From Gnetum montanum (Eukaryota > Streptophyta > Gnetopsida > Gnetales > Gnetaceae): a stretch of 24,310 bases of DNA. Location of the stretch: assembly GCA_015680685.1 (NCBI GenBank), contig MNCI01012686.1:816503-840812 (forward strand), in the 5' to 3' direction. This document shows, piece by piece, positions 18,096-24,310 of the stretch. Under the pieces are notes generated by a model. That model was given only the letters and a program-made list of their open reading frames with translations, ran no database searches and had not been told where the DNA came from. Made by a program: the position numbers and the translations under genes. Each line of letters begins with the position of its first letter. Position 1 is the first letter of the stretch.

Positions 18096-18480
18096 TTTTA
18101 ATGAATTTAGGAGTAATTGTTAATGTAATGCCTTTTAAAGTTTGTAAAACCTTAGGATTTCAAATGATTTCATTAACAAGATATGTTATTCAACCCATGG
18201 GTTAAGTGTCCATGTTGTGGGATTGATAAAAATGTCCAAATTTATCTCAAGAAATACTTAGATTTTATGTGTTACATGGACATCATAGTAGTGGATTTAA
18301 AGCCAACCTATGACATGCATTTATCATGTACCTTTGATGCTTAGTTTGAAGGCTTCTTTAGATCTAATTTTTTAGAGCTTCTTCTTTCAATTAAAGAGGG
18401 ATCTGAATATGTGATAATTTCTAGGGAATTTTTTTATTGTCATGTAATCATAGACCCAAAAGGACCTCATGTTAAATATC
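17960..18480 (+). pseudogene. Element C retropepsin-like domain, active-site Asp lost
   Basis: Joined to the third 155-bp unit, the frame reads TILVIYEKNVHN then LMNLGVIVNVMPFKVCKTLG. In Tat-type proteases this block is L-D-S-G-A-S-x-N-V-M-P, so the catalytic Asp codon is now Asn (N-L-G). After a frame change, MDIIVVDLKPTYDMHLS (about 18275-18330) matches the M-D-V-V-V-x-D-x-P-x-x-x-G-M-L-L-S block of the same family. It would have processed the polyprotein. Several stops and the lost Asp make it inactive. The identification rests on motif pattern only. Confidence 0.6.
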
Positions 18481-18579
18481 AAATGAAATAAGAGATTCTT
18501 TATCTAATATAAATCCATACATCCATACTAATGATTGGTGTAGGGAAACCTCTTCCAATTCCCTTAATTATACCCTACA

Positions 18580-19530
18580 TGTATGTTTTGGTATTTTTTT
18601 GAGGTGTTTTGGGCTTATTTTGATGAGTTTAGGGGGTTCTAGGATCTATGGGGACTTTTTTAGAGGCATCTAAAGGTTCTAGACATCAAAACAAGCATTT
18701 TGGTGTTTAGCCCCGGTAGGTGAGACGTTTCTCTAGAAACTTAGACCTCTTGGGTGAGACATCCTAGCTGAGACATCTCAATTGTGCATGCAACATCTTA
18801 GGTGAGGCATTCCACCAGAACCTGAGATGTCTTAGGACTAGATAAGACATCCAAAAAAAAATAGCATACATCTCAACCAAGATTTGGGCTTTTGTAGGAG
18901 ATGTCTTGATAAGGTTAGAGATGATGTACACTTGGGGAAACTTCCCAAAACACCCATTACAATTCAAGAAACAACCAAAGTAAGATGAAAACAATTGGAG
19001 TGGGAAGACTTGGGAAATATTGAAAGAACCTCAAGTTGAGTTGAGGAAAGGTTTCTAGGTTACTTATCTTCTAGTTTCTTATAAATATTAATGTAATTCA
19101 CCATTATTAGTGCCAAATGCCAAACCTTGATCGAGAGCAAGGTAGAAGCTCTTGAGAAAGGAGAACTTGTGCAAGAAGAGAGCTTGTGCAAGGAAGTTGA
19201 GTGAGAGGCAAGGGAGAGCACTTGAGAAAGGTTGAGGAAGTTTCTTTTATAAGTGTCTTGTCTTAAGGTTAGGCTCTATAGTGAGTGATTGAGGATTGAG
19301 AAAGGAGAGGTGTGGCCTCTAAGATCCTTGGGAGAGCTGTGAGTTAAGCTTGGCTCCTCATATTGATGTATTTTCTATGTATTTTGAGAATTTTTTTTAT
19401 AAAAGAAAATTTTTCTCTATTTCATTGTGTTATTTTTGTTTTCTAAGCTATATTTTCTTAGAAGTTGTATATTGGATCCTATTAGGATCTATTGAGGTGC
19501 AACTCCTACACCAATGCTACTCCCTACCAC
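18580..19530 (+). repeat. Element C LTR (U3 related to element B); ends uncertain
   Basis: 18600-18720 aligns with the U3 start of element B: TTTTGATGAGTTTAGGG, TATGGGGACTT, GGTTCTAGACATCAAAACAAG and GGTAGGTGAGACG correspond to 15230-15340. A series of GAGACGT/GAGACATC motifs follows (18722-18910), then TATAAATATT at 19080. Beyond that it diverges from element B. I could not find a second copy or a safe right boundary; 19530 is approximate. Confidence 0.6.
18718..18910 (+). promoter_or_regulatory. GAGAC(A/G)TC motif array in U3 of element C LTR
   Basis: Related words recur: GAGACGTTTC (18722), GAGACATCC (18757), GAGACATCTC (18771), CAACATCTTAGG, GAGATGTCTTAGG (18822), AAGACATCC, ACATCTCAACC and AGATGTCTTGAT (18899). 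It is the same motif family as in element B, with different spacing. Confidence 0.5.
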
Positions 19531-20339
19531 TAAGCCTATAAATAAATCTTAAAGTTACATGATGATACCTTACCTTTTGATCAACATGATGGAAAGACAT
19601 TCCTCTTTGATGATCATCCTCTAATTGGCAAAGATAAAAATGTTAATGAAATCCTCACAGTACAACCTACTAATGCTGTTAGCTATGATGATGATAATAT
19701 TTATATCAATTAAAGAGCCTACTTTTCAAATTTAGTAACTTTCAAATTCCACCTATGAATTTTTCTTAGATTATTTGAGTTTGAAGACAAGCCTTATCAC
19801 TAGATCTTATGATCTTTGGAATGTTGTACTCAAAAGTTTAAAAACATTGAAAAATCTATTAAGTCATCAAGCAATCATTAAAAGGTGGTTTCATAATTTT
19901 TTTTCTAAATCTTTTCAAATAGGTCATCAATTTAGAAAAAGAGATAGAGATTCTTAGCAAAAATGTCCTCAAGCTAAGTTTTTATTAATTTGATCAAGAT
20001 CATATCAAAGTATGGATGTTATAGCCCTTAATGTTTTTAAAATAACTACCCTGCAAGATAATAAGTTTGCTTGAAACTTCAATGTGTTTCATCTTAAAAA
20101 TTTTTATACTGATGTTGTATGTGGATACCTAGTAAATTAGTAATTTAATAAGTTGTAGCTATTAATATGTATTTATGCATATAGGATGCATAATATATTG
20201 TATGCACTTAAGTATAATGTGTTTCATCTTTTTGCATTTATAGTATCATTTATTAGTCTAGTAATGTGCATGACTTACAGGGTGTTGGAACCTTATAATA
20301 ATTGTCATATAGATACATCCCAAGATATGTTACAATTAT
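19531..20339. other. AT-rich stretch, one short open frame, nothing recognised
   Basis: 19555-19713 is open on the plus strand for about 52 codons and Asp-rich (TFLFDDHPLIGKDKNVNEI, then SYDDDNIYIN). The acidic character recalls the second ORF of element B, but I cannot align them and name no domain. The remainder is AT-rich with scattered stops. Confidence 0.35.
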
Positions 20340-20665
20340 GGTAAAAATAAAAAAAACTCATGTAGCCCACCGCATTTTGTTGGGATAAGGATAGGATGAC
20401 GATGATACACCTTAGGATATATAGTCCAATTTGAACTTTATAACTCGGTATTGTCCACTAAAATCAAACTCATGACTTGAAGCTTTCAAATTCAAAGTCC
20501 TACCACTAGCCTTATTTTTCTTTTTCACTAAGAGGTTTTAGGGATTGGGCGGGTGTGGGGGGTGTTGGTGTGTGCGTGGGGGGAAGGTGTTGGAACTTGT
20601 AACCTAGTAGAATTGAACCTATTACCTAGGGTTACCAAACTAAGACTTGTACCACTAAGCTAACA
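20340..20665 (-). mobile_element. tRNA-derived SINE, apparently with two tRNA-like heads
   Basis: On the minus strand a box A match TTAGCTTAGTGG (20652-20663) and a box B match GGTTCAATTCT (20609-20619) are 32 bases apart, the spacing of a tRNA promoter. About 140 bases further on a second pair appears: AGGCTAGTGGTAGG (20511-20524) and GAGTTTGATTT (about 20461-20471). The minus strand then ends with CTTATCCCAACAAAATGCGG and GTGGGCTACATGAG, a module widespread at the 3' end of plant retroposons, and a T-rich tail (T8 near 20350). A cloverleaf-capable tRNA gene is not present. The extent is approximate and no target duplication was found. Confidence 0.55.
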
Positions 20666-21492
20666 ATTCATTATTAATAGCTTATTGTTATGTGTATGAC
20701 ATAGTTTTAAAATCATGTTAATATAAGTGCATGTCTTTAAAGTAAACTTAAAGGATGTTTGAATTCAATGCTTAGTTCTTATTAATTATACTTGATAGAT
20801 TATGGGAATACTTGTAACTCTTTCTTTCTTTGTTAACTAAATTTTAAAATGAAATCTTTGAGGCTAAGTCATGAGAATCATGTGTTATTTAAATTTCCTA
20901 CTACCTACATGTTATTTTATGGTATTACCCTTGAGATCAAGTTGATGTCATAGCATCCTCCTTTGGGTTGCATTTTTTTAAAACTTGTATAATTTTGAGG
21001 TATCTTCATAGTTTGGTAATCTATATTAAATTATGATGAGATAACTCAATGTAAGGGATCCATGCTCTGCTAGAAAGGATTTGAGATAGCAACCAACTAT
21101 TGGAACATTAAGCTCATTCTTTGTTATGTTTAATCATGGTTTTTTGTAACTATATCTTACATTCATAATAATGGTACAAAGCTAGAGTACCTTCCTTTCC
21201 CTATCCCTTAAAAAAAATAATAAATAATCAATATTTTGGTTCTCACTATTTAAAACTACTAAGGGTGTTAAGATTAAATTCACTAATAAATGTATTGAAA
21301 AGTTGCAAAAACATATCTCGATCTATCTATGATACTTAATAGAGTATCTAAAACATTGATTTAAATCTCTTTAGATGTATTTCTAATGCCTTATAGATTT
21401 TGGTTTTCATCTCCATTAAAAAAAGAAAAAGAAAAATGTATATGCATCTAGCATACATAGGGTTTAATATATAAATACATATAATATATATG
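20666..21492. other. Intergenic AT-rich sequence, nothing recognised
   Basis: No coding frame, no RNA gene and no repeat above a few bases that I can support. A short A-rich run (AAAAAAAATAATAAATAATC) lies near 21209. Confidence 0.5.
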
Positions 21493-21580
21493 CTATAATA
21501 TATAATTGGTATTCAAAATAAAGGTGGGCATTTAAACTATAATATATAATTGGTATTCAAAATAAAGGTGGGCATTTAAA
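21493..21580 (+). repeat. Tandem duplication, 2 x 44 bp
   Basis: CTATAATATATAATTGGTAT opens each unit at 21493 and 21537, and both continue identically through AAAGGTGGGCATTTAAA. The copies appear perfect, so the duplication is recent compared with its surroundings. Confidence 0.9.
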
Positions 21581-22600
21581 ATATTTGGAACATGTTGTTT
21601 CTTTGTTTTGGTTGGGGCTTGATGTTGTGCATAGCATCGGCCTCAACTTTAGTTTTCTTTTAGTTTTAAAAGCTTAAGATAGTGATAATAATAATGATAA
21701 ATACTTTATTTCTAATTAACAATTAGTGTACTAATTTTTTTTATTTGCTTGAATAGATGATGCTGAGGAAGAGAAGTAAGGAGATGAAGATAATAAAAAA
21801 AAATGGAAGAATCACATGAAGATTTGGAAAGATAAGTTGAAGTATCAATACTATCAAAATATGATCTATAATTATCACCACAATTTATGTAGAAAGGTGA
21901 CATGTGGATACATGTGAAAATGAGGAGGAAGCACTAGAAGGGCTATAAATCCCATAAAATAAATGAAGGAGGCATCATGGGAGGATTCAATACAAAACCG
22001 TCTCACTTTCATCATTTTGGAATTAGCTTTGCCTTCACATCCTATATTTCTTTTTCTTACTATTATCATCATTTTTCCTTTCCATTGCCTATTTGATGTT
22101 GCTTGTTATGTGCTAGTTGCTTGCTATCTACTTATTATTGTTGTTGCATGATGTTCCTACGGCTTGCAACTTGGTGGTAGTTGCTATTCATGATTGCAAG
22201 TTGCTACTGTTAGTTAGTGTACACTATGTACAGTATTGTTGTTGCTAGAAAGTTTTTGTTACTACTTAGTACTGTTATTGCTTGCAAGTCACCATTATTG
22301 CACCCTTTGACTTTATTAAGTTTCTTAGGTTTTTTTAATTTTATGATGTTATCTACTTAAGTTATTTTCTCTTTTCTCTCCCATTGTCAAACATTTTAAT
22401 CTAATGCAAATAATTTAACATTCTTTATTTAATTTTTTAAAATGTTATTGATCATTTAACTTATACGTTGATACTATTCCCAAGTTAGTCATGCCCATAA
22501 GCAAAATGCCTGAGGCAATACTTTACAAACTCATGTTTTTTAGGTGGTGTACATTAGTTTACCTTTGTGATCAAAATTTTTGCATCAACCATTCATCCAC
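21581..22600. other. Intergenic sequence, nothing recognised
   Basis: Frames on both strands are short and give low-complexity or Leu/Ile-rich products. A stretch with repeated GTTGCT/TTGCAAG words lies at 22100-22290 (for example GCTTGCAACTTG and GATTGCAAGTTGCTA). No gene is supported. Confidence 0.45.
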
Positions 22601-22624
22601 AAATAAATAAATAAATAAATAAAT
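22601..22624 (+). repeat. AAAT microsatellite
   Basis: Six perfect AAAT units. Confidence 0.95.
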
Positions 22625-23798
22625 GAAAGTAAGGAAAAAAATTGATGAATAGTAATTATAAAAAAAAGAGTTATTTTCAAGTGATGAAATAGTTACTAAA
22701 AGAAATTACATAATTTATGATTAATAAATGTTTAGAATGATATAACTATACTCTTCTAAGTTTAAATATTAGAACTAGAATTTTATTAAAAGCATTACCA
22801 TGGTATGCATGATGAAGTAGAATATCTACACAACCATACTTATATTTATTCAAACATTTATTTCTAAAAAAAGACTAGAATCACATCAAGTTCAAGTTGA
22901 AACTAGAAGATACAATAATGTGCAATTTGAATATATAATATGTGGATAGTTCCTATTACAAGTATTAGAAGATAAGAAACATGTATTATTAATAGCAATA
23001 AATTGCAAATATCAAGTTAAACTTTGTATGTTATTTTCTAGGGTACTAGCATTGGTTCTAAGATATTATCTAACAAAGATTATTTCAAATAATATGATTC
23101 TTCAAACTAATTTGTTGAGAAATCCTTTAGGTTTATAGAGACTTAATTAAACTTCAATTTAAGTAAGAATTATGTGTAAGTGTAAGAAACTTAATCTCTA
23201 AACTCATAAAAATAACCAAAAATAAAATTTGGTTTCAAAGTTTTTCATTGAATGAGTTTGTAACCAAATTCATAGGTTATTAAGTTGACCGAACCAAGTT
23301 ACTTTATAAAAAAAGTTGTTTTACATCAAAAACTATTATTTATAAGTATTCGTACATAAATAGCTAATATATGCAATGATTATGCTCTTGTAAAATTTTT
23401 CCTTTTTTTAAGTGATAAAATATTCTTTTATTACTAAAATGTATTATAATTAAAAATTATACAAATTTTATTAAAATTTTTAAAAATAAGTAAACATAAC
23501 AAACAATTCTAAATGTTGCGTAATTTTATAACAATATTCTTCTATTGTAACTCAACATCATATTTCTTTATAATTACTATAATCATTTTGAACACAATAA
23601 ACATTTTTAACAAAATCATTTTAAATTACATCTTTTTTATAAGAATCCAAAAAAACCTATAATAATGAAAATCCCACAGAGAAGTTAATTAAATGAAGTA
23701 CATGAACAAAAAATCAATGATCAGTTCCACATGCTTACTAGTTGCAAAAATGGCTAGGACCATGCCGAAAGAAACAAAATGGAGATAATTATCATAGA
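22625..23798. other. Very AT-rich intergenic sequence, nothing recognised
   Basis: Long T- and A-rich stretches without an open frame of note. No LTR body or purine tract is visible immediately before LTR D: the last bases are GGAGATAATTATCATAGA. Confidence 0.5.
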
Positions 23799-23823
23799 TG
23801 ATGAGACGCAAATTGCACAGGCC

Positions 23824-23929
23824 GCGATATCGCATACGCGATATCACGTTTGACGCAATATCGCATCCCCTGCGATATCGCGTACGCAATATCGCGTCGT
23901 TCCCTGCGATATCACATACGTGATATCGC
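23824..23929 (+). repeat. Array of seven GCGATATCGC palindromes in U3 of LTR D
   Basis: Ten-base words start at 23824, 23838, 23855, 23872, 23886, 23906 and 23920: GCGATATCGC, GCGATATCAC, GCAATATCGC, GCGATATCGC, GCAATATCGC, GCGATATCAC, GTGATATCGC. Three pairs are 14 bases apart with a four-base ATAC or GTAC between them, so each pair can fold as a hairpin with 10-base arms; the last pair is a perfect inverted repeat. All variants are C-to-T or G-to-A changes at a CG. It lies 16 bases upstream of the TATA box. Confidence 0.92.
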
Positions 23930-23944
23930 GGTCCGCCGCCAAAT

Positions 23945-23956
23945 CTATAAATAAGG
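23945..23956 (+). promoter_or_regulatory. TATA box of LTR D
   Basis: CTATAAATAAGG follows the palindrome array and precedes sequence homologous to the R/U5 of element A, at the same relative place as CTATAAATATAG in LTR A. Confidence 0.75.
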
Positions 23957-24310
23957 GGTGGCACTCCTCTCATTTCGAATCATAGGCGTAAAGTAGCGAA
24001 GCTCTGGCGGATTGATCACCCCAGAGATAGAATATTTTCCATGTGCCCGCAGTAGGAGTCCCCCAAGTGAATGGTTCTTTATTCGAGCAGCTTTGTACCT
24101 GAACGCAAGTTGTGTACAGCAATAAAGATGAGCTTTGTGGATAAACCTTGTAGTGCATGGATAGGTTTAATTAATGTTATTTATTGCTTTCCTAGTAACA
24201 CGGCATGAGTACGACTTGGTTATGAGTGTTGATGAACGTGTACGGCTAGCCAAGGAATCGGCTACTCATCGCGATTAGATTCTCTCACCCTTTCCCTAGA
24301 ATGTGGGACA

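Larger units (their letters stand above)
17096..19530 (+). mobile_element. Element C: truncated Ty3-like retrotransposon remnant (gag end, protease, LTR)
   Basis: The plus strand reads the end of a gag with a zinc-finger-like motif, a triplicated segment, then a retropepsin-like domain. An LTR begins within about 100 bases of the last protease-like codons, so RT, RNase H and integrase are absent. The left end is ragged: it abuts the long-period repeat near 17096 and no 5' LTR is visible. It may be a deleted copy or another non-autonomous element related to B, since its LTR resembles B in U3. Confidence 0.6.
23799..24310 (+). repeat. LTR D: start of an LTR of the element A family, opposite orientation, cut by window end
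   Basis: It opens TGATGAGACGC, the same terminus as LTR A. After the TATA box it aligns with the minus strand of 8036-8796: AGAATATTTTCCATGTGCCC against AGAGTATTTTCCAAGTGCCC, then TTCTTTATTCGAGCA, TTTGTACCTGAACGCA, GTGTACAGCAATAAAGATGAG and CTTGTAGTGCATGG. It has AATAAA at 24121-24126 at the equivalent place. U3 upstream of the TATA box shares nothing with A beyond the terminus; it holds the GATATC array. No polypurine tract precedes it, so it is a 5' LTR whose body lies beyond the window, or a solo LTR. Confidence 0.82.

Noticed and set aside
20585-20670. Functional tRNA gene on the minus strand
   Set aside because: Box A and box B are present, but I cannot pair acceptor and anticodon arms. 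The context is a SINE-type tail, so it is a tRNA-derived head, not a tRNA gene.
23824-23929. CRISPR-like array
   Set aside because: The repeats are 10-base palindromes with 4- to 10-base spacers, inside a plant LTR with a TATA box. There are no unique spacers of normal length and no cas context.

Overview
The window is nuclear DNA from a land plant with a repeat-rich, probably large genome. It is AT-rich and intergenic. I find no intact host gene, no rRNA and no functional tRNA. Almost everything recognisable is decayed LTR retrotransposon. The species cannot be fixed from this sequence; a gymnosperm-like or other large plant genome is only a guess from the density and age of the elements.

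Layout. (1) 1-9009: element A, a nearly complete Ty3/gypsy retrotransposon of the Athila/Tat type on the minus strand. Its 5' LTR is at 8036-9009, followed in transcription order by a tRNA-Asp-like primer site, gag, protease, RT, RNase H and integrase. A 2 kb non-coding 3' spacer with a possible antisense ORF follows, then a polypurine tract and a 3' LTR cut by the window start. About twenty in-frame stops but no frameshift interrupt pol. (2) 9010-11188: host-type repeats, first a ~204-bp tandem array, then a ~400-bp repeat. (3) 11189-15920: element B, plus strand, two LTRs of 720 and 779 bp, an initiator-Met-like primer site, a gag with a CCHC knuckle, an acidic unknown ORF and no pol: a non-autonomous, gag-only element. 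It sits inside the long-period repeat, which resumes at 15921 and runs to about 17095. (4) About 17100-19530: element C, the remains of a gag zinc finger, a 155-bp triplication and a protease-like domain, followed at once by an LTR whose U3 is related to that of element B. (5) 19540-23798: AT-rich sequence with a minus-strand tRNA-derived SINE at about 20340-20665, a 44-bp tandem duplication and an AAAT microsatellite. (6) 23799-24310: LTR D, plus strand, the start of an element of the same family as element A, running off the window.

The most notable feature is shared by all the LTRs: just upstream of the TATA box each U3 carries an array of short (near-)palindromes. The word differs by family: CTCTAATAATTAGAG in A, GCGATATCGC in D, AGACGTCT-like in B and C. 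LTRs A and D are homologous through R/U5 yet carry unrelated arrays, which suggests that this promoter-proximal module is replaced or amplified independently of the rest of the LTR. A second practical point is a probable assembly error: the piece between two single-base Ns (2190, 2456) looks inverted.
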